A stretch of DNA of 64,000 nt from NCBI GenBank assembly GCA_042095055.1, contig JBELBZ010000003.1, forward strand, positions 62,001 to 126,000, in the 5' to 3' direction. The DNA comes from UBA8752 sp042095055 (GTDB lineage: Bacteria > Bacteroidota > Bacteroidia > Flavobacteriales_D > Sanyastnellaceae). The notes beneath the pieces were generated by a model. It was not told the origin of the DNA and searched no databases. It worked only from the letters and a program-made list of their open reading frames with translations. Positions 41,864 to 51,603 of the stretch are shown piece by piece; position 1 is the stretch's first letter; each line of letters begins with the position of its first letter. The translations under genes were made by a program, and so were the position numbers.

Positions 41864-42928
41864 ATGGCTTCTTCTCCAACTGACATTCGCACCCTCGACA
41901 TCGAGGGCCTGAAAGCTGCGGCCGTCCAACTTGGCCAGCCTGCTTTTCGGGGAAAGCAAATCGCAGAATGGCTCTGGACCAAAGGGGCCACACGGTTTGA
42001 GGACATGACCAACTTGCCGCAAGCCTTTAGAACGTCGCTTGCCGCAGAATACCTGCTTGCCCCTATACGGGCAGAAGAAGAACAAGTCAGCCGGGACGGC
42101 ACCGTCAAATGTGCATTTCCCATCGAAACCGGAAAGGTGGTCGAGGGCGTGTTGATTCCTGCAAAGGACAGAATGACGGCCTGCATCAGCAGCCAGGTGG
42201 GGTGCAGCCTCTCCTGTGCATTCTGTGCCACCGGAAAACTCAAGCTGATGCGGAACCTCACAGCAGGTGAGATTGTGGATCAAGTCCGTCACATCGCCGA
42301 GCTGGCTGAGCGTCACCATGACCACAGGCTGACGAACATCGTCTACATGGGCATGGGAGAACCCCTGCTGAATTACCGCAATGTATTGGAGTCCGTTGAC
42401 CTCATTACGGGAACCCCAGGCCTGGGAATGAGCCCAAAGCGCATCACCATTTCAACGGCGGGCATCTCCAAAATGATCCGGAAACTGGGTGACGATGAAG
42501 TCCGCTTCAACCTCGCACTGAGCCTGCATGCCGCCCAAGACGAAAAGCGCAATCAAATCATGGAAATCAACGAAACCAATGACCTCGCGTCGCTGCGGGA
42601 TGCGTTGGTGTATTTCCATGAAAAGACAGGAAGCCGCGTCACCTTTGAGTACATCCTGCTCGGAGGATTCAATGATGACATTGAAGACGCGCGGGACCTC
42701 GCGCGCTTTGCTTCTTGCGTGCCCTGCAAAGTGAACCTCATCGAGTACAACCCCATTGATGGTGGAACATTTCAAAAGGCAGACCCCGAGCGCACAGATG
42801 CCTTCTGCTCTTTCCTCGAAGAAAAGTTCAACATGGTCGTGAATGTCCGCCGTTCGCGGGGCGAGGACATCGATGCCGCGTGTGGTCAGCTGGCCAATAA
42901 AAACAAGCTGGCTTCGGGCGTTGCCTGA
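41864..42928 (+). CDS. rlmN: 23S rRNA (adenine2503-C2)-methyltransferase RlmN
   Basis: A radical SAM enzyme that methylates A2503 of 23S rRNA and A37 of some tRNAs. The cluster motif CxxxCxxC is CSLSCAFC (Cys114, 118, 121). The second catalytic Cys is in the C-terminal AACGQLA. YMGMGEPLLNYRNVL and NTAGISKMIR-like ISTAGISKM segments are conserved. Length is normal at 354. It converges on lepA with 61 bases between the stops. Confidence 0.95.
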   Translation: MASSPTDIRTLDIEGLKAAAVQLGQPAFRGKQIAEWLWTKGATRFEDMTNLPQAFRTSLAAEYLLAPIRAEEEQVSRDGTVKCAFPIETGKVVEGVLIPAKDRMTACISSQVGCSLSCAFCATGKLKLMRNLTAGEIVDQVRHIAELAERHHDHRLTNIVYMGMGEPLLNYRNVLESVDLITGTPGLGMSPKRITISTAGISKMIRKLGDDEVRFNLALSLHAAQDEKRNQIMEINETNDLASLRDALVYFHEKTGSRVTFEYILLGGFNDDIEDARDLARFASCVPCKVNLIEYNPIDGGTFQKADPERTDAFCSFLEEKFNMVVNVRRSRGEDIDAACGQLANKNKLASGVA

Positions 42929-42989
42929 ATGGCGACAGCCAAGGCATTTTCACATTGGGGAGCCTGCTCAACAGGCGAATCGCAACGCG

Positions 42990-44777
42990 TCAGTCCAACT
43001 TGAGTACGGCCAAAAAGGCTTCCTGAGGAACTTCCACTGAGCCCACTTGGCGCATGCGCTTCTTGCCCTTCTTCTGCTTCTCGAGCAGCTTCCGTTTCCG
43101 CGTGATGTCACCTCCGTAACACTTGGCGGTCACGTCCTTTCGAACGGGCTTGATGGTTTCGCGGGCGATGATTTTGGCTCCGATGGCCGCCTGAAGCGCG
43201 ATCATGAATTGCTGACGCGGAATCAACTCCTTCAGCTTCGCACAAATGCGCTTTCCAAGATCAAAGGCGTTGGACTGGTGCACCAAAGCAGACAAGGCAT
43301 CCACTTGGTCCCCATTGATGAGGATGTCCAACTTGACCAACTTCGATGGCTTGTATTCGTCGGGGAAATAGTCAAAGGAGGCGTAACCCCGAGAGACGCT
43401 TTTGAGCTTGTCATAAAAGTCAAAGACAATCTCACCAAGGGGCATTGCAAAGGTCAATTCGACCCGGTCCGAAGTGAGGTAGACCTGATTTCCAAGCACA
43501 CCGCGTTTTTCGATGCAGAGGTTCATGATGGCCCCTACATATTCGGATTTTGTGATGACCTGAGCCTTGATGAAAGGCTCCTCCACATGGTCCAATTTGC
43601 TGGGATCTGGGAGCTCCGACGGGTTGTTGATGAAGATGGGCTCTCCCTTCTTGGGGTGGCAGATGTAACTCACGTTGGGCACCGTTGTGATGACCGTCAT
43701 GTTGAACTCCCGTTCCAACCTTTCCTGCACAATCTCCATGTGGAGCATGCCGAGGAAGCCACAACGGAATCCAAACCCGAGGGCGGCGGAGCTTTCGGGT
43801 TCAAAGACCAGGGAAGCGTCGTTTAGCTGGAGCTTCTCCATGCTGTAGCGCAACTCTTCGTAGTCCTCGGTGTCGACAGGATAAATGCCCGCGAATACCA
43901 TCGGCTTCACATCTTCAAATCCCTTAACCGCCTGCTCACAGGGGTTGTTTGCGAGGGTGAGGGTGTCCCCCACTTTGACCTCCTTGGCGTTTTTAATGCC
44001 CGAAATGATGTAGCCTACGTTTCCCGCCTTGACCGTTTTCTCAGGCTGCAGGTCCATACCGAGGACCCCGATTTCATCGGCATTGTACTCTTTTCCGGTA
44101 TTGAAGAACCGCACGCGGTCCCCTTTTTTGATCTCACCGTTGAGCACCCTGTAATAGGCGATGATGCCTCGAAAGGAGTTGAAGACCGAATCGAACACCA
44201 TGGCCTGCAAAGGAGCATTGGCATCCCCTTTCGGTGCGGGGACCCGCTCCACGATGGCCTCCAAGATGTTTTCCACCCCGAGGCCTGTCTTTCCACTGGC
44301 GGGAAGCACATCCTCAGTGCTGCATCCGATCAGGTCCACAATTTGGTCGATCACCTCTTCCGGGTTGGCGCTCGGAAGGTCCATTTTGTTGAGAACCGGA
44401 ATGATTTCGAGGTCGTGCTCGATGGCGAGGTAAAGGTTGGAAATGGTCTGTGCTTCAATCCCCTGGGTAGCATCCACAATCAACAAAGCCCCCTCGCAAG
44501 CCGCGATGGAACGGCTGACTTCGTAGCTGAAGTCCACGTGTCCCGGGGTATCAATCAAGTTGAGCACATAGTCTTGGCCATCCCGCGAGTACCGCATTTG
44601 AATGGCGTGGCTCTTGATGGTGATGCCGCGCTCGCGCTCTATGTCCATGTCGTCCAACGTCTGCTCTTGGAGCTGCCTTTCGTCGACGGTACCTGTCAAC
44701 TGAAGTAGACGGTCTGCAAGCGTACTCTTCCCATGGTCGATGTGGGCGATGATGCAGAAGTTTCGGATGTTTTCCAT
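42990..44777 (-). CDS. lepA: Elongation factor 4 (LepA)
   Basis: A ribosome-associated GTPase. About 595 residues from the ATG at 44777 (MENIRNFCIIAHIDHGKST), which is the conserved family start; an ATG two codons upstream (44783) is alternative. G1 AHIDHGKST, G3 DTPGHVDF and G4 NKMD are intact. The C-terminal LepA-specific domain with KPVRKDVTAKCYGGDITRKRK and KKRMRQVG is present. Confidence 0.96.
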   Translation of the reverse strand: MENIRNFCIIAHIDHGKSTLADRLLQLTGTVDERQLQEQTLDDMDIERERGITIKSHAIQMRYSRDGQDYVLNLIDTPGHVDFSYEVSRSIAACEGALLIVDATQGIEAQTISNLYLAIEHDLEIIPVLNKMDLPSANPEEVIDQIVDLIGCSTEDVLPASGKTGLGVENILEAIVERVPAPKGDANAPLQAMVFDSVFNSFRGIIAYYRVLNGEIKKGDRVRFFNTGKEYNADEIGVLGMDLQPEKTVKAGNVGYIISGIKNAKEVKVGDTLTLANNPCEQAVKGFEDVKPMVFAGIYPVDTEDYEELRYSMEKLQLNDASLVFEPESSAALGFGFRCGFLGMLHMEIVQERLEREFNMTVITTVPNVSYICHPKKGEPIFINNPSELPDPSKLDHVEEPFIKAQVITKSEYVGAIMNLCIEKRGVLGNQVYLTSDRVELTFAMPLGEIVFDFYDKLKSVSRGYASFDYFPDEYKPSKLVKLDILINGDQVDALSALVHQSNAFDLGKRICAKLKELIPRQQFMIALQAAIGAKIIARETIKPVRKDVTAKCYGGDITRKRKLLEKQKKGKKRMRQVGSVEVPQEAFLAVLKLD

Positions 44778-44785
44778 GCGCATGG

Positions 44786-44793
44786 CTAAAGTA
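44786..44793 (-). promoter_or_regulatory. Possible -7 box TACTTTAG before lepA
   Basis: It differs from TAnnTTTG at the seventh base and stands eight bases before the ATG at 44777 (two before 44783). Confidence 0.3.
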
Positions 44794-44941
44794 CGACCCA
44801 GAACTCCGGGCTACGTGCAACTGGCACCCTTCAAAAGGTGTTTAATAGATGCGTTCAGCCGCATACCGGAACCACGGCCCCGTCTCGTGGTTCGATTGGG
44901 GACTCTGTTCGGTATATTGCGCCCCCGCGAGAACCTACACC

Positions 44942-47900
44942 ATGAGATTTTTCCAACTTCTCTTTCTTTTTTGTGCCCTGCCCGTTTCCTTCAATGCTCA
45001 GGAAACGTTGCCAGCAGAAATCTCTGGCCTTTACAGTAAATACGGCGGTTTCGAGTATGCTGTGATGATGATGGACCGCGATGAGTGGGACACTTACCGC
45101 AACTGGGAGGGTTACGATGAGCCTGCAGTTATTGCGGTCATCAAAAGGCATCAAAGCACGCCTGAATACTTGGAAAAGAAGGCGTTGCGCAAACAACAGC
45201 GCATGATGCGTTCTGGAGAGTGTGACTGTTGGATTGAACCCACAGAGTCCTACACGGAAATCACGCCGGAGATGCAGCAGTTTACCGGCGGAGCAGGAAT
45301 CGACGTGGATTATGCCCACGGACCCCTTTCTCTGCCTTTCACGTTCAACCTTTTCGGACAGGAGTACGAGGAGTTTTACATCAACTCCAAAGGCCTCATT
45401 TCCTTTACCGAGCCTGTCATTGATTGGACACCGGAAGAGCTTCCCGACGCCAACTACAACATCATCGCTGGTTTTTGGGGCGATGCTGACTACAGGTTGA
45501 CAGGAGACATCTTCTACCGCATTACCCCAGAGGCGGTGTATGTCAATTGGGTCGATGTGGGCTATTACAACAACCACGATGACCGCACCGTGAGCTATCA
45601 GGTGGTGTTTGCTGAAGATGGTTCCATTTCCGTCGGTGACGGAAACAACGTCCAATTGTGCTACGAGAGCATGCAGTGGGCACACGGAGATGTTGGAGGT
45701 CAGGGAGGCTGCTGCGGATCAGACCCTGCCACAGTGGGCGTCGACGTGCAGAACAACTCGGACAACTTCGTGCAGTTTGGACGCTTCAACTTTCAAGACG
45801 ACAGCTACAACGGTCCATATGGCGGAGGCCCTTCCGATCAGGATGGCTGTTTTTGGTTGGACGGAAAAGACTTCTGTCTCAACGTCTCAGGTGCTGATCC
45901 AAACCAAGCCCCTATCCCAACCGAAACCCCTGGAAGCGGTTGCGCTGACACCCTCTATGTCTGCTTGAATGATACGCTTGACCTGAACATCGGCTTCTTG
46001 GCCCCCGAAGACGGTCAGACTGTGGACATCACCTTGTCCAATGTTCCTGCCGTCACCAACAACGGCACTTACACCGAGAACGACATCACTTATTTGGACG
46101 CCTTCCTGGCTGGAACACCCGAAAATGTCGGCACCTATCTCCTCGAAATTACCGCCACCGATGACGGTACACCCGAGGCAACGACCGTCCTCAGTTATTG
46201 GGTTTCGGTCATCGACGTCGAGCTTCCCACATTGACCGTGGATGGAGACTTCAATATCTGTTCCGGCCAAGAGACAACGATCACGTGCAACGACGACTTC
46301 GACAGCTACCTCTGGTCCTTGGGCTGCACTGAGGCTGAGTGTACTTATGGTTTTGGCGGCACATTCTCAGTGACGGCCTCCATCGACGAAGGGTGCACAG
46401 CGACCCAAGATTTCTTCATCAACCAGAGCTTGTACTTCCTGCCGGACGTTTGCATTGAACCCAACCCCATCTGTGGAGACGACACGGCCATTGTCTCAGT
46501 CTGTGATGAAAACATGGATGAGTTCATAGAATACCAATGGGACGGCGACTGGAACGGCGCTGGGGGAGAAATTGTAGTCCCCGCTGCAGAACTTGGGGAT
46601 ACCGCCATTGGCGTCACTCCCGGGTCCTACCGGATTCTCATCACCAATGATGCCGGATGCCAAGGCCAACGCGTTTTCAACGTAGAGCAAGTGACCCAAG
46701 TCATTCCCGAGGTCACCATTCCTCCCGTGTGTGACAGTTTGTACAGCGTGCAATTCAGCGGCGGATACACCACACCAGATGCTGGTCCCCTCTTGATTTA
46801 CATGACCGCATCAGACCCCTCAGGCTGGGGAGGCGATAACTATTTGGAGGTGACCGTGACCGATGGTGATGGCGGTGAAACGGTCTATATCCTGACCAGC
46901 TTCGATGTGTTTACTGCCCACACCGAGATCGAGGTTTCACTCAATGATCTGGTCGAAATTGTGCTCGTGACAGGGGCCAATGCGCCCGTCGACGACTTCA
47001 GCTTCACGGTTTACAACTGCACCACAGGCAACCCAGAGCCTGTGGATGACCTTCCCGCCGGAGGGGGGCTGGTCTATTCCGCCACAGCGAATTGCGAGGT
47101 GGACCCCGTTGGAGGAACATGGGGCGTGACCGAAGGGTCGGGCTTCTTTTCAGCACCCACCGAATTCAACACTTTCTTCACGCCAACCAGCGGATTCGGC
47201 GTCTATGAAATTTGCTTTACGGATGACAACTGTGGCTATGCCGCTTGTTACCCCATGGAGGTCAGCACCACGCCCGTGGCCGACCTCGTAGGCCCCAATG
47301 ACAACCTTCAGGCCGACGGCAGCTACCTCCTTTGCGACGGAGAAAGCGCCAACTTCCAAGTGGACACGCTGTACGAAGGTGCGGTATACCCCTTGGAGTG
47401 GCCCCAAGCCCAAAACTCCGAGGGATTCTTCGCAGAATATGAGTTCAACAACAACGACACCTACGACCTGTCAGTGGAAGTCACCAATGCCTGCGGAACC
47501 CTCGAACTGCCCTTTACCATCGTGACCTCAGAGTCTGCAGACCCTGAGCTTGAGGACGTGATCGTTTGTGAAGAGGGCGTGGAAGTGGTGCTGGACCCAG
47601 GGCTGGATCCAAGCAGCGATCTTGAGATCGAGTGGACCTTGGACAATGCCAACCTCAATGAAGATGAGTTTGTCATCCTCGCTGATGCTGCTGGTGAGTA
47701 CTGTGTGGAAGCCACCAATGAATGCGGCACCGTGGAGGCTTGCGCTGAAGTGGAGATCTTCGTGCCCATTCCCAGCCCCCTGCCCAACTACAGCTTGAAT
47801 TGTGAAGGTGGAAACACCGTCCTTATAGACCCATTGACGGACAACGATTGGACGGTGACTTGGGAAGACGGTACCGTAGGCAACACCTACACGGCCACAT

Positions 47901-48571
47901 TTAATCCGCACCACGACAACTGGTTGACGGCGACATTTGAAGACCCGTTGGGTTGCTCCAACTTCGAAGACAGCACCTTTGTGTGGATGGGATATCCTGT
48001 CGAATTGGGCAACGCTGAACCCAACCAAACCGCAGACAACACCCCCATCTTCTTGTGTCCGGAAATCCCCAATACCTTCCAGCTCAACAGCACTTTTGCC
48101 GTCGATTGGAACTGGTCGTTGGAGTTTCAGTTTGGAGCGCCCAGCCCGTCTAATTTGAACTTCTTGCAAGCGGATGAAGTGACCTTCACTTCTGCACAGG
48201 TTTTGGATACAGCGTATTGGTATTCCCCCCTCTTGCTCACCGGAACAGCCTTGAACCCTTGCACGCCAGCGGGACTCAGTCACCAATGGGAAGTGCAAAT
48301 CGATGCTTGTGAAGTGAAGATCCCCAACATCTTCACGCCAGGAACCGCCGAAGGTTCAATTGGCAAGAATGACACGTTCGAAATCGAAGGCCTCTTGAAG
48401 TACGACGGCAGCATCTTGATGGTCTACGACCGTTGGGGCAACCTGGTGTTCGAGAGTGACAATTATGACAACGAGTGGGATGCACGCGATGCTTCCTCCG
48501 GTACGCATTACTACCTCCTGACTTTGCCCAACGGCAAGAATTTCAGCGGGTCGGTCATGATCCAACGCTAA
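44942..48571 (+). CDS. Large T9SS cargo with nidogen-like domain and type B sorting domain
   Basis: A 1209-residue exported protein. The ATG at 44942 gives a signal peptide ending at NAQ. After about 100 residues comes a nidogen-like (NIDO) domain (about 140-315): YINSKGLISF, AGFWGDADYR, VNWVDVGYY and TVSYQVVFAEDGSI fit that fold. The middle is made of Ig-like or cadherin-like beta domains. The last about 90 residues are a gliding-motility-associated C-terminal domain (IFTPGTAEG, YDRWGNLVFES, ending VMIQR) for export by T9SS. The start codon is preceded by a TATATTGC box (44913-44920). Confidence 0.88.
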   Translation: MRFFQLLFLFCALPVSFNAQETLPAEISGLYSKYGGFEYAVMMMDRDEWDTYRNWEGYDEPAVIAVIKRHQSTPEYLEKKALRKQQRMMRSGECDCWIEPTESYTEITPEMQQFTGGAGIDVDYAHGPLSLPFTFNLFGQEYEEFYINSKGLISFTEPVIDWTPEELPDANYNIIAGFWGDADYRLTGDIFYRITPEAVYVNWVDVGYYNNHDDRTVSYQVVFAEDGSISVGDGNNVQLCYESMQWAHGDVGGQGGCCGSDPATVGVDVQNNSDNFVQFGRFNFQDDSYNGPYGGGPSDQDGCFWLDGKDFCLNVSGADPNQAPIPTETPGSGCADTLYVCLNDTLDLNIGFLAPEDGQTVDITLSNVPAVTNNGTYTENDITYLDAFLAGTPENVGTYLLEITATDDGTPEATTVLSYWVSVIDVELPTLTVDGDFNICSGQETTITCNDDFDSYLWSLGCTEAECTYGFGGTFSVTASIDEGCTATQDFFINQSLYFLPDVCIEPNPICGDDTAIVSVCDENMDEFIEYQWDGDWNGAGGEIVVPAAELGDTAIGVTPGSYRILITNDAGCQGQRVFNVEQVTQVIPEVTIPPVCDSLYSVQFSGGYTTPDAGPLLIYMTASDPSGWGGDNYLEVTVTDGDGGETVYILTSFDVFTAHTEIEVSLNDLVEIVLVTGANAPVDDFSFTVYNCTTGNPEPVDDLPAGGGLVYSATANCEVDPVGGTWGVTEGSGFFSAPTEFNTFFTPTSGFGVYEICFTDDNCGYAACYPMEVSTTPVADLVGPNDNLQADGSYLLCDGESANFQVDTLYEGAVYPLEWPQAQNSEGFFAEYEFNNNDTYDLSVEVTNACGTLELPFTIVTSESADPELEDVIVCEEGVEVVLDPGLDPSSDLEIEWTLDNANLNEDEFVILADAAGEYCVEATNECGTVEACAEVEIFVPIPSPLPNYSLNCEGGNTVLIDPLTDNDWTVTWEDGTVGNTYTATFNPHHDNWLTATFEDPLGCSNFEDSTFVWMGYPVELGNAEPNQTADNTPIFLCPEIPNTFQLNSTFAVDWNWSLEFQFGAPSPSNLNFLQADEVTFTSAQVLDTAYWYSPLLLTGTALNPCTPAGLSHQWEVQIDACEVKIPNIFTPGTAEGSIGKNDTFEIEGLLKYDGSILMVYDRWGNLVFESDNYDNEWDARDASSGTHYYLLTLPNGKNFSGSVMIQR

Positions 48572-48580
48572 GGCCCAAGG

Positions 48581-49933
48581 GTGGCCAAGACGCGAACCCA
48601 ATTCGTCTGCAGCGATTGCGGGCATGCTACAGGCCAATGGGTCGGTAAATGCCCCAGCTGCAAAGCTTGGAACACGGTTACGGAATTCAAGGAGTCGGCC
48701 AATCCGCGCATGGAACGGGCCGCTGTGGCTGCGGGTGCGATTGAGGCGCGGCCCTTGGTCGATTACACAGAGCACACAACAGACCGCGCTGGAACCGGCG
48801 AGCCTGAATTCGACCGCGTTCTCGGCGGTGGCCTGGTGCCTGGCGCTCTGGTTTTGTTGGGTGGAGAGCCCGGCATAGGAAAGTCCACGTTGAGCCTACA
48901 GACGGCCATGAAAGCGTCTGGCAAGGTGCTCTATGTGAGCGGCGAAGAAAGCCCTGAACAGGTGCGTTTGCGGGCAGACCGGCTCGGCGTACTGGGCCAA
49001 GATTTGCTCATCCTTCCCGAGACCTCTACCGAGGGGATTGTGAGGGCCGTCAAGGAGCACAAGCCGGACTTGCTCTTTGTGGACTCGATTCAAACGCTGC
49101 ACACCCCCCGCGTCGAAAGCGCCCCGGGAAGCGTGGCCCAAGTGCGCGAATCCACGGCAGAGCTCATCCTGGCCGCTAAGCCCCTTCAACTGCCGGTCGT
49201 TCTGATTGGCCACATCACGAAGGAAGGGGCCATCGCCGGTCCCAAAGTCCTCGAGCACATGGTCGACGTCGTGCTCACCTTCGAGGGGGACCGCCACCAC
49301 GCCTACCGGATCCTGCGCGCGGTCAAAAACCGCTTTGGCTCCACACAGGAGATCGGCATCTTCGAAATGCGCGGCGACGGGCTCCACCCCGTAACCGACC
49401 CCTCTGGTGCACTTGTCGGCAATGCCGATTCAAGGCTCAGCGGCACCGCCCTTGCAGTCGCCATTGAAGGGGCCCGCCCGCTGATGGTGGAGATCCAAGC
49501 CTTGGTCAGCAGCGCCGTATACGGGACCCCACAGCGCTCCGCAACGGGCTATGAACTCAAGCGCTTGAACATGCTCTTGGCGGTTCTCGAAAAGCGGTGT
49601 GGGTTCAAGCTCGGGGCTTCAGATGTCTTTTTGAACCTCGCAGGCGGAATCCGATTGGGTGATCCCGGCATCGACCTTGCCGTCGTCGCCGCCATTTTGA
49701 GTTCAACACTGGACCTGACGCTCGACCCGAACACCGCGCTGTGCGGTGAAGTCGGCCTGACGGGTGAAGTGCGGCCTGTAGCGCGCGTGGAACAGCGCAT
49801 GATGGAGGCGGCCAAACTCGGCATGAAACGCATTGTGGTCAGCGGACTCGTCTCCAAAGGGCCCAAGCCACCAAAGGGACTCGAACTCGTGCGGGTAAAC
49901 CGCGTGGGAGAACTCCAAAAAGTGCTGTTCTAA
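48581..49933 (+). CDS. radA: DNA repair protein RadA
   Basis: A 450-residue helicase-like recombination protein. The N-terminal zinc finger CSDCGHATGQWVGKCPSC, Walker A GEPGIGKST, the RadA-specific KNRFGST and a C-terminal Lon-like domain (VAIEGARPLMVEIQALV) are all visible. The start is GTG at 48581. It lies nine bases after the T9SS cargo gene and converges on rsmI. Confidence 0.95.
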   Translation: MAKTRTQFVCSDCGHATGQWVGKCPSCKAWNTVTEFKESANPRMERAAVAAGAIEARPLVDYTEHTTDRAGTGEPEFDRVLGGGLVPGALVLLGGEPGIGKSTLSLQTAMKASGKVLYVSGEESPEQVRLRADRLGVLGQDLLILPETSTEGIVRAVKEHKPDLLFVDSIQTLHTPRVESAPGSVAQVRESTAELILAAKPLQLPVVLIGHITKEGAIAGPKVLEHMVDVVLTFEGDRHHAYRILRAVKNRFGSTQEIGIFEMRGDGLHPVTDPSGALVGNADSRLSGTALAVAIEGARPLMVEIQALVSSAVYGTPQRSATGYELKRLNMLLAVLEKRCGFKLGASDVFLNLAGGIRLGDPGIDLAVVAAILSSTLDLTLDPNTALCGEVGLTGEVRPVARVEQRMMEAAKLGMKRIVVSGLVSKGPKPPKGLELVRVNRVGELQKVLF

Positions 49934-49939
49934 AGCGGC

Positions 49940-50608
49940 TCAGCCCTCTGCACCACCGACCACCACCACGAACTCACCTTTGGGCGGATGGGCTTCAAAA
50001 TGGGCCTGTAACTCGGCCACCGAGCCCCGGACGGTCTCCTCGAACTTCTTGGAAAGTTCCCGGCTGATGCTCAACGGACGCTCCGAACCGCAGAATTCCG
50101 CCAGTTCATCAAGGAGTTTGGGGATGCGGTGGGGCGATTCGTACAACACCGTAGTGCGGCCCTCCTGGGCCAATGCCTTCAACCGGGTTTGGCGTCCTTT
50201 TTTGTGCGGCAAAAACCCCTCGAAAACGAAACGGTCACAGGGGAGGCCACTGACGACCAAAGCGGGCACAAATGCCGTTGCTCCAGGCAAGCACTGAACC
50301 TCTACTCCCGCTGCAATGCAGGCGCGGACCAATAAAAATCCGGGGTCACTGATGGCAGGCGTACCCGCGTCGCTGCACAAACAAGCGTTGACACCTGCAG
50401 CAAGATCAGAAACCACCTGCTCCAAGACCTTGTGCTCGTTGTGCGCATGAAAGGCCCTCAGGCGCGCTTCAAGCCCCTTGAGCCGCAGCAGTGACCCGGT
50501 TGTCCGGGTGTCTTCTGCAAGCACGATATCGGCCGCTTCTATCGCTTCTGCTGCCCGCGGCGTAAAGTCTCCAAGGTTGCCAATCGGCGTGGGCACAACG
50601 GTCAGCAT
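49940..50608 (-). CDS. rsmI: 16S rRNA (cytidine1402-2'-O)-methyltransferase RsmI
   Basis: It methylates C1402 of 16S rRNA. The 222 residues begin MLTVVPTPIGNLGDFTPRA, include AEDTRTTGSLL, SDAGTPAISDPGFLLV and LPGATAFVPALVVSGLP, and are typical of the family. The gene starts one base after the stop of the upstream hypothetical, so they are coupled. Confidence 0.95.
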   Translation of the reverse strand: MLTVVPTPIGNLGDFTPRAAEAIEAADIVLAEDTRTTGSLLRLKGLEARLRAFHAHNEHKVLEQVVSDLAAGVNACLCSDAGTPAISDPGFLLVRACIAAGVEVQCLPGATAFVPALVVSGLPCDRFVFEGFLPHKKGRQTRLKALAQEGRTTVLYESPHRIPKLLDELAEFCGSERPLSISRELSKKFEETVRGSVAELQAHFEAHPPKGEFVVVVGGAEG

Positions 50609-50609
50609 G

Positions 50610-51530
50610 TCAATGGTATCTGCGCTCTACCCGGTCCAGGAACCGCAGGACAACGGGGTCTTCCTTGTCCCAATCTTGGAAAGCGGGAACCTGTTGGTCC
50701 AACCAGTGCAGCGCCAATTCGAAATTCCCCGCCTCTTCCAAAGCCTCGAGCACACGGTTGAACTCCACGGCATCGTCTGAAAACAGCATTTTGATGCACT
50801 CGTACTTCTCCACCAAGCTAAATGACGTGCGCAAGTCTGAAATGGGCTGTCGCTCCATTTGCTCCGCCAAAGTGGGAGCCCCCTCTGGCTCCATTGCAGG
50901 CTTCGCTTCCACTGGCCCTTTGTCAACCTCTGGGATGACCACTTCAGGCAGCTCGGCCTCTGGTTCTTCGACCACAACGTCGGCTAAAGGCTCTGCGGCC
51001 TCCTCGCCTTGGGGCTCGGGCGCATTGATAGGATCCACGTCCGCAGCGACGGAAACGGCAGCCCCCGGCTCAAACACGAGGGTCTCCGGAGCCGCGGGTT
51101 GCTCCTCTGCGGGTTCTTCAGCGGCCTCGGGCTGAGGGGTGGGCTCCAATGCAGGTGCAGGTGCGGGTGCATCAAACAACTCTGGCGTTCCTGCATCGAG
51201 GCGCGCCTTTTCGGCCTGCTCGGCTTGTTCCCGGCTGACCTCCTCAATCGCATCAATCAATGACGTCTGATAGGCCGCGCCAATGCGGAAAGGACGGACC
51301 GGTTGTCGGTCCGCTGCTCCCTGGTCAACTCCGCTTTCCGGAGCCTTTCTTCTCACTTCGTATGAGAATTCATGTGCCTTAAACCGCAGCAGAATCAGCC
51401 GGTCTGAAAGCTCTCGCGCGTCCTCTACCAAGGGCGTAAGCTCCTCGGGTTCAAGCTCTCCCGCCCGCAGCTTGCGCAGTCCATCACTCAGGTCAGCGAC
51501 CAGATCCTCCAAATTCTTGAATACCGCCAT
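50610..51530 (-). CDS. Conserved hypothetical protein with Pro/Ala/Glu-rich linker
   Basis: A 306-residue protein I do not recognise functionally. Its N-terminal about 65 residues form a helical domain (FKNLEDLVADLSDGLRKLRAG). A long low-complexity stretch rich in Pro, Ala and Glu follows (about 110-200). The C-terminal about 80 residues form a second helical domain (SFSLVEKYECIKMLFSDDAVEFNRVLE). This two-ended layout occurs in Bacteroidota proteins of unknown function. A Shine-Dalgarno-like GAGGAG (51539-51544) stands eight bases before the ATG, which is uncommon in this genome. Confidence 0.75.
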   Translation of the reverse strand: MAVFKNLEDLVADLSDGLRKLRAGELEPEELTPLVEDARELSDRLILLRFKAHEFSYEVRRKAPESGVDQGAADRQPVRPFRIGAAYQTSLIDAIEEVSREQAEQAEKARLDAGTPELFDAPAPAPALEPTPQPEAAEEPAEEQPAAPETLVFEPGAAVSVAADVDPINAPEPQGEEAAEPLADVVVEEPEAELPEVVIPEVDKGPVEAKPAMEPEGAPTLAEQMERQPISDLRTSFSLVEKYECIKMLFSDDAVEFNRVLEALEEAGNFELALHWLDQQVPAFQDWDKEDPVVLRFLDRVERRYH

Positions 51531-51603
51531 TGTCTTGGCTCCTCGTTTATGTCGCTAAGCTATCGGGGCAATCGGTCGGCCAAACCCCATGTCTGGGCCT
51601 TCA

